A DNA stretch of 43,494 nucleotides from an uncultured Prevotella sp. GTDB lineage: Bacteria > Bacteroidota > Bacteroidia > Bacteroidales > Bacteroidaceae. The DNA lies in assembly GCA_944319915.1 (NCBI GenBank), contig CALUEY010000042.1, positions 1 to 43,494 on the forward strand, in the 5' to 3' direction. The notes below the pieces were generated by a model. It was not told the DNA's origin. It ran no database searches and saw only the letters and a program-made list of their open reading frames with translations. Shown in pieces: positions 15,270 to 24,099 of the stretch (position 1 is the first letter of the stretch; each line of letters begins with the position of its first letter). Both the position numbers and the translations under genes were made by a program.

Positions 15270-16961
15270 TCACCAATTTTTATCCAACTTGCGCGAACGA
15301 GGCTGTTGCATGGCTTTCTTCATGCGCTCCTGTGTGTTCTTTTCCTGCTGGATGGCAGCGTTCAGCAGCTGTAAGGCATTCTCCTTGCTCATCTTGTTTT
15401 GGTTCTGGTCTTGCTTGTTCTGCTGTTGCTGCTTGTTATCCTTGTCTTTTTGGTTCTTGTCAGTGCCTTTTTCCTTTTTGTCCTTGTCCCTCTCCTTTTC
15501 TCTCTTCTGCTGTTCCTTAAGCTGACGCTTGCAAACCTCCAAGTTATAGCGTGTGGTGTTGTCTTTTGGATTAAGCCGCAAGGATTCTTTATAGGCTTCT
15601 ATTGCCTCGCCAAACATCTTGTGGCTCTGGCAAACAACCCCCATATTATGGTAGGATTGGGCTTTCCGCAGCGGATTGGTCTCTAATCTGGCCGCATTTT
15701 CAAATGACCTTATAGCGGCAGAATCTTTGAGCTGTGCGAAAAGGGCGTTTCCCAGGTTATACTCGGCCTGCGGGTTGTGCGGATTCTTCTCCAAAGCCTT
15801 ACGGTATGCGACTTCTGCCTGTGCATAATTTCCTGCTCGGTATTGACTGTTGCCGATACGAATATATTGGCGGTCAGACTGCGCCATTGCCGCTATACTC
15901 GGCAACATGGCCAGGCAAACAATAGCTGCTGCATTCTTGCGTCGTGAGAACAACGCAACGTTGCGGAAAATGGGGCTTTTCCTGTCTAACATGCAAGTCT
16001 CGATAATCAACAACAACAACGCGATGATGGCAAATGCTTGGAATTGCTCGTCATAATCACTATAAATTGTGCTCGACGTCTCCTTCTTCGCAAGTTTGTC
16101 CAATTCTGCATTGAGCTGTTCCTGGGCATTGCTGTTATTGTCCACGTGGATATAAGCTCCACCTCCTGCCTTTGCAATCTGCTTGCACATATCCTCGTTC
16201 AATGCGGACATTACAGTGTTGCCTGCATTGTCTTTCAGATATCCACCCGCCTCAGCAACTGGGATAGGAGATCCGCTCGTAGAGCCAACTCCGAGCACAT
16301 AAACTCGCATCCCTTTCTTGCGGGCCTTTTCTGCGGCTTCAACAGCCCCGCCCTCATGGTCTTCACCATCTGTGATGACGATGATTGCCTTGCCAATGCC
16401 TTGCTGCTGCGTGAAACTATGCATTGCCATGTCAATTGCACGAGCAACATCAGTGCCTTGCGTAGCTATCATGGACGGATTGATGTCGCTGAGGAACATC
16501 TTGGCAGAGACGTAATCGCTGGTTATCGGCAGCTGCACAAAGGCATCACCAGCAAAAACTATGAGCCCTACCTTATCGTCAGTGAAGTTATCCACGAGGT
16601 TTTCTACCATCATCTTGCTGCGGTCAAGGCGGCTCGGCTCTACATCTTGGGCAAACATTGAGTTGCTTACATCCATAGCTATTATGGTTTCAATTCCAGT
16701 ACGCTTCTCATGGCTTATCTTGGTCCCCATCTGCGGGCGGGCAAGGGTCAATATAAGCATGGCAAGCGCACTTTCCACGATACAGAACTTAGTGAGTGGG
16801 CGCCAACGCGACACTCCTGGCATGAGTTGACGAAGCAAATCCTTGTCGCCAAACTTACGCAGTTTTCGATTCTGCTTCCGCATCAACCAAAAACGTATCA
16901 TTGCCAATACTGGTATAAGCAAAAGCAAGTATAAATATATCGGGTCTTCAAATCTAAACAT
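15270..16961 (-). CDS. batB/batC: BatB-BatC fusion: VWA membrane protein joined to a TPR protein
   Basis: Residues 1-325 are BatB: membrane helices at 7-27 and 58-75, a von Willebrand A domain with the MIDAS motif DVSNS (97-101) and ITDGED (196-201), and a helix at 308-323. A short basic linker (RKSPIFRNVALFSRRKN) leads to a second hydrophobic segment (344-358) ending AMA-Q, which looks like the former signal peptide of BatC. Periplasmic TPR repeats follow (367-480). A very polar K/D/Q-rich coil runs over about 480-525, then a short conserved helix (MSKENALQLLNAAIQQ). In other Bacteroidetes these are two genes. The fusion keeps the TPR part outside the membrane. Confidence 0.9.
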   Translation of the reverse strand: MFRFEDPIYLYLLLLIPVLAMIRFWLMRKQNRKLRKFGDKDLLRQLMPGVSRWRPLTKFCIVESALAMLILTLARPQMGTKISHEKRTGIETIIAMDVSNSMFAQDVEPSRLDRSKMMVENLVDNFTDDKVGLIVFAGDAFVQLPITSDYVSAKMFLSDINPSMIATQGTDVARAIDMAMHSFTQQQGIGKAIIVITDGEDHEGGAVEAAEKARKKGMRVYVLGVGSTSGSPIPVAEAGGYLKDNAGNTVMSALNEDMCKQIAKAGGGAYIHVDNNSNAQEQLNAELDKLAKKETSSTIYSDYDEQFQAFAIIALLLLIIETCMLDRKSPIFRNVALFSRRKNAAAIVCLAMLPSIAAMAQSDRQYIRIGNSQYRAGNYAQAEVAYRKALEKNPHNPQAEYNLGNALFAQLKDSAAIRSFENAARLETNPLRKAQSYHNMGVVCQSHKMFGEAIEAYKESLRLNPKDNTTRYNLEVCKRQLKEQQKREKERDKDKKEKGTDKNQKDKDNKQQQQNKQDQNQNKMSKENALQLLNAAIQQEKNTQERMKKAMQQPRSRKLDKNW

Positions 16962-16998
16962 CTCGGTAATGCTCTTATTTCTTATTGCAAAATAGTTC

Positions 16999-17997
16999 CT
17001 ATGGAATACGCCTGAAAACAGTTATCCTCAGCAACAGTTCAACCAAAAGAACTGCAACAGCCCATGCCGCAAATGGCTGATATGCATCATAACGTTTACT
17101 GAAGTTAGTTACGCTCAACTTGGATTTCTCCAACTTGTCTATCTCCTTATATATGTCATGCAATTCTCCTGTATTGGTCGCACGATAGAAGTCTCCATCT
17201 GTAGCCGATGCTATGTCGCTTAATGTCTTTGTGTCTATCTCGACAGGTATGTTGACATATTGCACCCCGCCGGCAACCGGCATAGGGTAAGGGGCAACCT
17301 TGTTCGTGCCAACACCGATAGTATATACACGTATTCCAAGGCTTTTTGCTATTTCTGCAGAAGTCATGGGCGACAAATCGCCCATGTTGTTACTACCATC
17401 GGTCAACAAAATAACGACTTTGCTCTTGGCCTTAGACTCCTTAAGGCGACTAACGGCATTGGCCAACCCCATGCCTATGGCTGTACCATCTTGAATCAAT
17501 CCGCGGGCTGCTATGTCTGTACGCACATTTTGCAACAGATTGAGTAAAGAAGAATGGTCGGTTGTCATTGGGCATTGGGTAAAAGCCTCACCTGCAAATA
17601 TAGTCAGGCCTATGTTGTCATTGGGTCGCCCCGAGATAAACTCAGCGGCTACTTGCTTTGCGGCATCAAGGCGGTTCGGTTTCAAGTCTTCAGCAAGCAT
17701 ACTTGTCGACACATCAATGGCAAGCATTATGTCTATACCCTCAACAGACTTGTTTTGCCATGAATCATTTGTCTGCGGACGCGCCAAGACCAAAACAATG
17801 AGGACAAAGGCTGCGATCCTCAACAACATCTGCAGAGGCATAAGCCTCACACGCCAGCTCTTAGGGGCAAAGCGGTAAACAAACGTGTCGGACACGCGCA
17901 TCGTTGGCTCACTTTTCTTTCTGTACATCATATACCATAACAAATATGGGATGATCAGAAGCAGCAAGAAAAAGTATTCTTTATTGGCAAATTCCAT
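16999..17997 (-). CDS. batA: BatA, VWA-domain inner-membrane protein
   Basis: This 332-residue protein has two N-terminal membrane helices (about 8-24 and 57-73), a VWA domain and a C-terminal helix (about 309-326). The metal-ion-dependent adhesion site is DVSTS (95-99), with LLTDGSNNMGD as the second MIDAS part. The N-terminal WxxxYRKK and LARPQ segments match BatA/BatB. BatA and BatB probably interact in the membrane, and the Bat operon has been linked to oxygen tolerance and envelope stress in Bacteroides and other bacteria; the mechanism is unclear. It is 31 bases after the upstream gene and 37 before batB/batC. Confidence 0.93.
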   Translation of the reverse strand: MEFANKEYFFLLLLIIPYLLWYMMYRKKSEPTMRVSDTFVYRFAPKSWRVRLMPLQMLLRIAAFVLIVLVLARPQTNDSWQNKSVEGIDIMLAIDVSTSMLAEDLKPNRLDAAKQVAAEFISGRPNDNIGLTIFAGEAFTQCPMTTDHSSLLNLLQNVRTDIAARGLIQDGTAIGMGLANAVSRLKESKAKSKVVILLTDGSNNMGDLSPMTSAEIAKSLGIRVYTIGVGTNKVAPYPMPVAGGVQYVNIPVEIDTKTLSDIASATDGDFYRATNTGELHDIYKEIDKLEKSKLSVTNFSKRYDAYQPFAAWAVAVLLVELLLRITVFRRIP

Positions 17998-18028
17998 CTT
18001 TCATCATCAATATAGGTTCCAACCGGCA

Positions 18029-19099
18029 TTAAGCCATGAGTTTGTACGTTAAATAGACAACGTAAATTAATATAGCTACGCTTGCTGTGGCAAGCAACCA
18101 CACAACGACTTCCAAGAAGCGACGTGTCTTTACCGTGCGCACCTCTTCTGTGGTCAGCTGCGGACGCACCACCTCCTCTGTAGGCATATTGTCCAACTTT
18201 GTCTGGTTTATAAACTCTATCGCATTGACAAGATTCATGTCATTCTCATTGATTAAAGTAGAATATTTCGCAAACTTAACAAGGTCGGCCGTCTCGAACA
18301 AGACTCGCAATTCATCAAGCGATTTCTGGTCTGCTACTGTCATCAAGTGGCTTATTATCTGCCCACTCGTCATCTCCATGGCATTGAACCCATATCTCTC
18401 CTCAATGTAACGGCGCAATGTTTCTGTAAGGCGCGTGTAATACTCTTTGGGGTCTTCAGCTTGCACCATCCTCTCCTCCTTAATGTGTTCTATCGCCTTC
18501 ATGGCCTTTTGATGCGGCAACAATTTCTTTATGATCTTGATATGGGCAATTATAGGCTTTCCGGAACGTAAGCGGACAAATATATAATAACTTGCAGAGC
18601 CCAAAACCAACATAAGCACACTGAGCCAGAATGGCAACTTCCAATCATCCCACTGGAAAGGATTGTCCTGGACATCTTTGGGGCCAAAGAACTTATCTAC
18701 ATTCGCAGAATCAACAGGCACATCAACAACTTTCAACGCAAGACTGCTGCTTTTATACTCCCTCCCGTCAACTTTTACACGGAAAGGCGGCAGATAATAC
18801 AGTTTGCCATCAAAAGAAGTCAATGTGTATATTCGCCTATATATAGTCTCACCATCACCATCAGATTCTTTCTCCATGTCAATAGCGCCCAAAACCTCCA
18901 CCCCAGGAGTAATCATCTGACGTTCCTTAAATGATGGAAGAATGACCTTAGCTCCCTCGCCAGCCGTAACTGTCAAAGTCACATGGACTTGTTCGCCAAT
19001 ATACATTGCGATAGAGTCAATCCTGGCTTCAACTGACACTTGCGCAGCTACTGGCAACGCACTGATTACCAACAATATAAATGAAAATATTTTTCTCAT
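18029..19099 (-). CDS. BatD-like exported membrane protein of the Bat operon
   Basis: This protein has 356 residues. A signal peptide (MRKIFSFILLVISALPVAAQ) is followed by one Ig-like periplasmic domain (about 21-130) resembling the first domain of BatD (VSVEARIDSIAMYIGEQVHV). A membrane helix lies at 156-175. A cytosolic helical domain includes YYTRLTETLRRYIEERYGFN, matching the C-terminal part of BatD-type proteins, and a last helix lies near 330-352. It is the usual unnamed gene between DUF58 and batA in Bacteroidetes operons. It probably serves as a partner of the MoxR/VWA machinery. Gaps are 72 bases upstream and 31 downstream. Confidence 0.75.
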   Translation of the reverse strand: MRKIFSFILLVISALPVAAQVSVEARIDSIAMYIGEQVHVTLTVTAGEGAKVILPSFKERQMITPGVEVLGAIDMEKESDGDGETIYRRIYTLTSFDGKLYYLPPFRVKVDGREYKSSSLALKVVDVPVDSANVDKFFGPKDVQDNPFQWDDWKLPFWLSVLMLVLGSASYYIFVRLRSGKPIIAHIKIIKKLLPHQKAMKAIEHIKEERMVQAEDPKEYYTRLTETLRRYIEERYGFNAMEMTSGQIISHLMTVADQKSLDELRVLFETADLVKFAKYSTLINENDMNLVNAIEFINQTKLDNMPTEEVVRPQLTTEEVRTVKTRRFLEVVVWLLATASVAILIYVVYLTYKLMA

Positions 19100-19171
19100 C
19101 TATTAATCGTCTTTGAATAAGCGGCAAAATGGATGCTCACCTGCATATAAAGCAGACACTGGCAGAGCCCC

Positions 19172-20041
19172 TCACCCTCGTTTCTTAAAAAGCAAGAGCA
19201 ACGCCTTTACAAAATCATCGTCAGTGGCAATAGAGATATTGTCTACATTGCTTTTGTTAAACGTCTCGTGCAACGCTACTTGCCTGTTTTCCCAATATTG
19301 CTTGTGAGCCTGACGCAGCCGCTTGCTCCCAGTATCGATATACTGTTCGAACCCGGTCTCGGCATCAACAACTTTAAGAAGCCCCACATCTGGAAGCTCC
19401 TTTGCAAAAACATCATACACCTGTATTGCTGCTATGTCATGCTTACGATTACATATGGTCAGCGATTGCTCAAAGCCATCGCGCACATAGAAATCACTAA
19501 GCAAAAAAGCAGTGCAACGGCGTTTCATGACATCCGAAAGGAACTGGAGTGCAACGTTTATGTTTGTGCGCCTGCTTTCGCCGCGGAAATCGAGCATTTC
19601 ACGGATTATGTACAAGATGTGCTTACGCCCCTTCTTGGGCGGTATGTACTTCTCTATCCTGTCCGAAAAGAATATAACCCCCGTCTTGTCGTTGTTCTGG
19701 ATGGCACTGAAAGCTATTGTTGCAGCTATCTCAGTAACCATGTCGCGCTTCATCTGGTGGCGTGTGCCAAAATCAAGCGAACCACTTACATCAATCAGCA
19801 ACATCACAGTCAGCTCACGTTCCTCTTCAAAGACTTTGACATAAGGACGGTTAAAACGTGCAGTGACATTCCAGTCTATGTCTCGGACGTCATCACCAAA
19901 TTGATAATCGCGTACCTCACTGAAAGCCATGCCACGCCCCTTGAACGCCGTGTGATACTGCCCGGCGAAGATATTTGAGCTTAGCCCGCGAGCCTTGATC
20001 TCAATCTGGCGTACTTTTTTTATAATCTCTTGTGGCTCCAT
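19172..20041 (-). CDS. DUF58 protein partner of MoxR
   Basis: This 289-residue protein carries the DUF58 hallmark YQFGDDVRDIDWNVTARFNR (residues about 46-65), then a VWA-like half beginning LLIDVSGSLDFG, where D-x-S-G-S corresponds to a MIDAS. DUF58 proteins almost always accompany a MoxR ATPase and are thought to present it with substrates or metal-binding partners. No signal peptide or membrane helix is visible, so it is cytosolic. It starts four bases after the moxR stop, indicating tight coupling. Confidence 0.93.
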   Translation of the reverse strand: MEPQEIIKKVRQIEIKARGLSSNIFAGQYHTAFKGRGMAFSEVRDYQFGDDVRDIDWNVTARFNRPYVKVFEEERELTVMLLIDVSGSLDFGTRHQMKRDMVTEIAATIAFSAIQNNDKTGVIFFSDRIEKYIPPKKGRKHILYIIREMLDFRGESRRTNINVALQFLSDVMKRRCTAFLLSDFYVRDGFEQSLTICNRKHDIAAIQVYDVFAKELPDVGLLKVVDAETGFEQYIDTGSKRLRQAHKQYWENRQVALHETFNKSNVDNISIATDDDFVKALLLLFKKRG

Positions 20042-20045
20042 TATA

Positions 20046-21041
20046 TCAAGGCACTTCCACCTTATTTATAATCCTGCTGACAATCTCCTCGCTTGTCATG
20101 TTGCTTGCCTCAGCCTCATAAGTAAGACCGATACGATGGCGCAACACGTCATGGGCAATGGCCCGCACATCTTCCGGCACAACATAACCGCGACGCTTTA
20201 TGAATGCATACGCCCGAGCGGCCTTTGCGAGACTTATGCTTGCCCTGGGGCTGCCTCCAAACGCTATCATGTCCTTAAGTTCCTTAAGGCCGTAGCGTTC
20301 CGGATAACGAGTGGCAAAAACGATGTCTGCTATGTACTGTTCTATTTTCTCATCAATATACACCTCGCGCACAACGCTCCTTGCTTGGAGAACCTCTTCG
20401 GCGGTTGTCACTGGGGTGACTGCGGGTAGGCTTCCAGCTATGTTCTCGCGGATGATCTTTTTCTCCTCGTCAATTGTAGGATAAGTTATTACCACCTTCA
20501 ACATGAATCGGTCAACTTGAGCCTCAGGCAGAGGGTATGTTCCCTCCTGCTCAATAGGATTCTGTGTGGCCATCACAAGGAACAGCTCCGGCAGGTGGAA
20601 AGTCTCACTGCCGATGGTCACCTGCTTCTCCTGCATTGACTCAAGCAGGGCGCTCTGCACTTTTGCGGGAGCACGGTTTATTTCGTCTGCCAACACGAAA
20701 TTTGCGAACACAGGGCCTTTTTTAACCTGAAACTTCTCCTCTTTTTGGGAATATATCATCGTGCCTATCACATCGGCAGGCAACAAGTCTGGCGTAAACT
20801 GTATCCTGTTGTAATCTGCATCTATGAGCTGAGCCAGCGTCTTTATGGCCAACGTCTTTGCCAAGCCCGGCACACCCTCTAACAATATATGTCCATCGCT
20901 GAGCAAGCCGATGAGCAATGTGTCAACCAGATGCTTCTGCCCGACTATTACACGATCCATCCCCATTGTGATGTTTGTCACAAATGCGCTTTGTTGTTCT
21001 ATCCGTTGGTTTAGTTCGCGGATATCTATAGCTTCTGCCAT
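20046..21041 (-). CDS. MoxR-family AAA+ ATPase
   Basis: This 331-residue AAA+ protein has Walker A GVPGLAKT (56-63), Walker B VLADE (116-120) followed by INRAPAKVQSALLE, sensor 1 ATQNPIEQEGTYPLPEAQVDR-F and the C-terminal lid domain. MoxR ATPases act as chaperones that insert cofactors or assemble complexes together with VWA proteins. It heads the Bat operon; a -7 box at 21094-21101 lies 53 bases upstream of its start. The order moxR, DUF58, BatD-like, batA, batB, batC, batD, batE is the standard one in Bacteroidetes apart from the two fusions. Confidence 0.95.
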   Translation of the reverse strand: MAEAIDIRELNQRIEQQSAFVTNITMGMDRVIVGQKHLVDTLLIGLLSDGHILLEGVPGLAKTLAIKTLAQLIDADYNRIQFTPDLLPADVIGTMIYSQKEEKFQVKKGPVFANFVLADEINRAPAKVQSALLESMQEKQVTIGSETFHLPELFLVMATQNPIEQEGTYPLPEAQVDRFMLKVVITYPTIDEEKKIIRENIAGSLPAVTPVTTAEEVLQARSVVREVYIDEKIEQYIADIVFATRYPERYGLKELKDMIAFGGSPRASISLAKAARAYAFIKRRGYVVPEDVRAIAHDVLRHRIGLTYEAEASNMTSEEIVSRIINKVEVP

Positions 21042-21093
21042 GATATATGTCTATTTGTTGTTTATATTCTTCTACGCTATCCAAAAGTAGGTG

Positions 21094-21101
21094 CAAAAAT
21101 A
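21094..21101 (-). promoter_or_regulatory. -7 promoter box of the Bat operon
   Basis: On the minus strand this reads TATTTTTG, fitting TAnnTTTG, 53 bases upstream of the moxR ATG. No good -33 TTTG was found at 18-20 bases. Confidence 0.55.
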
Positions 21102-21360
21102 CGCAATAAGTGGTGGAAAACGGAAAATAGCAATCTAAATTATATTAAAAACCCTACACGGGCACCACATTTTAAGAAACTTTTCAGAATTGCCAATGTC
21201 TTGTTTTTAATGCTGAATATCAGGCCCTGTGGCCATTGCCAACCTATTCGGCTGAATGCAGATGCGCAATAAAAGCAGCCATGGTAGCAGCCATTAGCCA
21301 TATCATCCATGCCGGCATAGGCAAAACAAGCTCTCAACACATAATGTTTGGGCTTTACTG
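21102..21360. other. Gene-free stretch between moxR and rlmD
   Basis: This region lies between the divergent moxR and rlmD promoters. It contains no frame with family resemblance and no strong hairpin. The minus frame 21140-21730 crosses it and continues antisense into rlmD; it is treated as a shadow. Confidence 0.4.
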
Positions 21361-21390
21361 TTTGTTTGTGCCACATTATTTGTAACTTTG
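21361..21390 (+). promoter_or_regulatory. Promoter of rlmD
   Basis: TTTG (21361-21364) lies 18 bases upstream of the -7 box TAACTTTG (21383-21390). Transcription would begin near 21396, about 17 bases before the rlmD ATG at 21413. Confidence 0.75.
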
Positions 21391-21412
21391 CACGCCAAAA
21401 CATTACGGAATT

Positions 21413-22834
21413 ATGAGCAGAAAAAAGAAACCATTCCCAATACTCGAAAATGTGACCATAACCGACATTGCAGCCGAAGGAAAGTCGATAGCACGTGTCA
21501 ACGACTTGGTAATCTTTGTTCCATTCACCGTTCCAGGTGACATAGTTGACCTTCAGATAAAAAAGAAGAAGCATAGTTACTGCGAAGCTGAGGTCGTAAG
21601 GTTTGTTGAGTACAGCCCAACAAGAACCAAGCCTATGTGTGAGCATTTCGGCGTTTGTGGAGGGTGCAAGTGGCAGAACCTGCCATACACAGAGCAACTT
21701 AGATTTAAACAAAAACAAGTATACGACCAACTATCGCGCATCGGCAAGGTGGAACTGCCAGAATTCAGCCCGATTCTCGGTTCAGCAAAAACATCCGAAT
21801 ACCGTAACAAGCTTGAGTTTGGGTGTTCCAACAAGCGTTGGCTAACAAAAGACCAAATAGCCAGTGGCTATAAATACGACAACATGAACGGCATAGGTTT
21901 CCACATCACTGGAGCTTTCGACAAGATTCTGCCAATTGAAAAGTGCTGGCTTATGGACGACCTGCACAACAGCATTAGGAACGAGATTCGAGACTATGCT
22001 TTTGCCCACGGAATCCAGTTCTTTGACTTGCGCCAGCAAAAGGGTCTTCTTCGCGATATCATAATCCGCAACTCAAACTCCGGACAATGGATGGTGATAG
22101 TGCAGTTCCACTACGGTGCGCCCGAAGACGAAGGCATCGCCAAAGCCCTGTTGCGCCATATTGCAGACAAGTTTCCACAGATAAGCTCTTTGCTTTACGT
22201 CAACAACCAAAAATGCAACGACACAATAGGCGACCAGAAAGTACTTGTCTTTAAAGGCGATGACTATATTATGGAACACATGGAAAGCCTTAAGTTCAAG
22301 GTAGGAGCCAAAAGCTTTTACCAAACGAATACAGAGCAGGCTTACCACCTTTACTGCGTGGCGCGCGACTTTGCCGCACTAACCGGCAACGAACTCGTTT
22401 ACGACTTGTATACAGGTACAGGCACCATCGCAAACTTTGTGGCAGGAAAAGCTCGCCAGGTGATAGGAATAGAGTATGTGCCAGAAGCCATTGAGGATGC
22501 CAAGGTAAATTCGCAGCTTAACGGGATATCAAACACACTTTTTTTTGCTGGTGACATGAAAGACATACTGAACGATGAGTTCATAGCTACCCATGGCAGG
22601 CCCGATGTCATCATTACCGACCCTCCCCGCGCAGGTATGCACCAAGACGTGGTTGCCACAATTCTCAAAGCAGCCCCACGGCGTATTGTCTACGTCAGCT
22701 GCAACCCGGCAACGCAAGCTCGCGACCTGTCATTGTTAGATGCCGACTATAAAGTAACGGCCGTACAGCCTGTGGATATGTTCCCCCATACTCCCCACGT
22801 TGAGAATGTGGTGCTGCTCGAGCGTAGGCGATGA
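21413..22834 (+). CDS. rlmD: 23S rRNA (uracil1939-C5)-methyltransferase, RlmD/TrmA family
   Basis: This 473-residue protein has an N-terminal TRAM domain (about 10-65), then the [4Fe-4S] cysteines C76, C82 and C85 (CEHFGVCGGC) with C177 as the likely fourth ligand. The C-terminal SAM-dependent methyltransferase domain includes VYDLYTGTGTIANFVA, the catalytic nucleophile C430 in YVSCNPAT and the base E464 in PHVENV. It forms 5-methyluridine in RNA. The architecture fits RlmD (m5U1939) and its paralogue RlmC; Bacteroidetes often carry more than one RumA-type enzyme, so the exact target is not certain. Its stop overlaps a potential ATG of the porin frame as ATGA. Confidence 0.9.
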   Translation: MSRKKKPFPILENVTITDIAAEGKSIARVNDLVIFVPFTVPGDIVDLQIKKKKHSYCEAEVVRFVEYSPTRTKPMCEHFGVCGGCKWQNLPYTEQLRFKQKQVYDQLSRIGKVELPEFSPILGSAKTSEYRNKLEFGCSNKRWLTKDQIASGYKYDNMNGIGFHITGAFDKILPIEKCWLMDDLHNSIRNEIRDYAFAHGIQFFDLRQQKGLLRDIIIRNSNSGQWMVIVQFHYGAPEDEGIAKALLRHIADKFPQISSLLYVNNQKCNDTIGDQKVLVFKGDDYIMEHMESLKFKVGAKSFYQTNTEQAYHLYCVARDFAALTGNELVYDLYTGTGTIANFVAGKARQVIGIEYVPEAIEDAKVNSQLNGISNTLFFAGDMKDILNDEFIATHGRPDVIITDPPRAGMHQDVVATILKAAPRRIVYVSCNPATQARDLSLLDADYKVTAVQPVDMFPHTPHVENVVLLERRR

Positions 22835-22893
22835 AACAACAAATCAATCACTTTGGCAAACTTGAAAGCTATTTTGTTCAATTAACCACAACT

Positions 22894-24012
22894 ATGCATA
22901 AATCATTGTTATCCATAGCCTTAGCAGCGTTGGCTTATATGCCGATTCGGGCAGGTGAAACCAATACGGCGATTATTGGCAAGCCAAAATTCAGCGGCTA
23001 CATCATAGGTCAATACCAGGCAAACTTCCAAGGCAGCAATAGCAACACTTTCAGCCTGCGTATGGCGAGAGTGTCAGTAGGAGGGCGCATTTTGGGTGAT
23101 TTTGAATACAAGGTGCAAGGGCAAATCAATGGAAACACCTCCACCCTTGGCGAAAGCCCAAGAGTTGTTGACTTGTTCGTTGAATGGCAACGCTACAGCT
23201 TTGCGCGCATCAAGGTTGGCCAGTTCAAGCGTCCTTTCACGTTTGAGAACCCCATGCATCCAGTAGACCAAGGCTTCATGGGCTACTCGCAAAACGTTCA
23301 GCGCCTTTCAGGATTCAACGACCGAACGGGAGAACAAGCCAGCAACGGGCGCGACATCGGCATACAGATACAAGGCGACTTGCTGCCAAACAGTTCGGGC
23401 AGGGCTCTCGTCCACTACCAAATAGGCGTTTTCAACGGCCAAGGAATCAACTCCAAAGACGCTGACAACCGCAAGGACATCATTGGCGGCGCGTGGGTTA
23501 TGCCAGCCAAGGGATTACGCATAGGAGTTTTTGGATGGACGGGGTCACACGCCCGGGATGGGCATTGGACTGATGGGGATGGCAAAGAACACAATGGAAC
23601 AGTGAGCCTAAGCCAGTACCGTTATGCAGTAAGCGCGGAATACAAGGACGAAGACTGGCAATTGCGCTCCGAGTACATACATTCCACCGGCTACGGCTTC
23701 AAGACTACGAAACAGGATAGCGGCGATGCTGCTGACGCCACGGTGAACTATGCCCAAGGCAACAAGGCCGATGGCATTTATGCCCTATGCATTGCACCCA
23801 TAATAAGACAAAAATTGCGAGCCAAGGCTCGCTATGATTTGTACCGGAAGTCAGGGGCGTGGACCGACAGCCGCACACAATATGAAATTGGCTTGAACTA
23901 CTTGTTCAGCAAGAACCTTGAAGTACAGGCAGAATATGCGTTCATCAACGACCGAAGCTTGGCAGAGCACAATTACAGCATGGTTGATGTTGAGCTTAGC
24001 GTCAGGTTCTGA
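22894..24012 (+). CDS. OprP/OprO-like outer-membrane porin
   Basis: I chose the ATG at 22894 because it directly opens a signal peptide (MHKSLLSIALAALAYMPIRA). The frame also has an ATG at 22831 overlapping the rlmD stop, but that would put 21 hydrophilic residues first. The mature part of about 350 residues is a beta-barrel: alternating aromatic strands, FSGYIIGQYQANF, SLRMARVSVGGRI, FARIKVGQFKRPF-FENP and a C-terminal strand ending in Phe (VDVELSVRF), the outer-membrane assembly signal. It fits the phosphate-selective porin O/P family. Substrate preference cannot be read from the sequence. A long hairpin follows immediately. Confidence 0.85.
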   Translation: MHKSLLSIALAALAYMPIRAGETNTAIIGKPKFSGYIIGQYQANFQGSNSNTFSLRMARVSVGGRILGDFEYKVQGQINGNTSTLGESPRVVDLFVEWQRYSFARIKVGQFKRPFTFENPMHPVDQGFMGYSQNVQRLSGFNDRTGEQASNGRDIGIQIQGDLLPNSSGRALVHYQIGVFNGQGINSKDADNRKDIIGGAWVMPAKGLRIGVFGWTGSHARDGHWTDGDGKEHNGTVSLSQYRYAVSAEYKDEDWQLRSEYIHSTGYGFKTTKQDSGDAADATVNYAQGNKADGIYALCIAPIIRQKLRAKARYDLYRKSGAWTDSRTQYEIGLNYLFSKNLEVQAEYAFINDRSLAEHNYSMVDVELSVRF

Positions 24013-24017
24013 AAGCG

Positions 24018-24058
24018 GCAGAGGCTTCTGTTTCGAGTTATGGAACAGAAGCCTCTGC
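24018..24058. terminator. Long hairpin terminator after the porin gene
   Basis: A 17-bp stem with one mismatch (24018-24034 with 24042-24058, GCAGAGGCTTCTGTTTC against GGAACAGAAGCCTCTGC) has a seven-base loop. It begins five bases after the porin stop and lies 41 bases beyond the stop of the convergent HEAT-repeat gene, so it can serve both. No U-tract is present on either side. Confidence 0.75.
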
Positions 24059-24099
24059 ACAGTAATCTTGTAGCCCGTAGGCCGCTAAAGCCAGCCCTA

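Noticed and set aside
16038-16661. 207-residue plus-strand frame
   Set aside because: It is antisense to the VWA domain of the BatB-BatC gene.
19268-19978. 236-residue plus-strand frame
   Set aside because: It is antisense to the DUF58 gene and has no recognisable features.
21140-21730. 196-residue minus-strand frame
   Set aside because: It overlaps the 5' part of rlmD and its promoter on the other strand. Cys/Trp-rich composition and lack of motifs mark it as a shadow.
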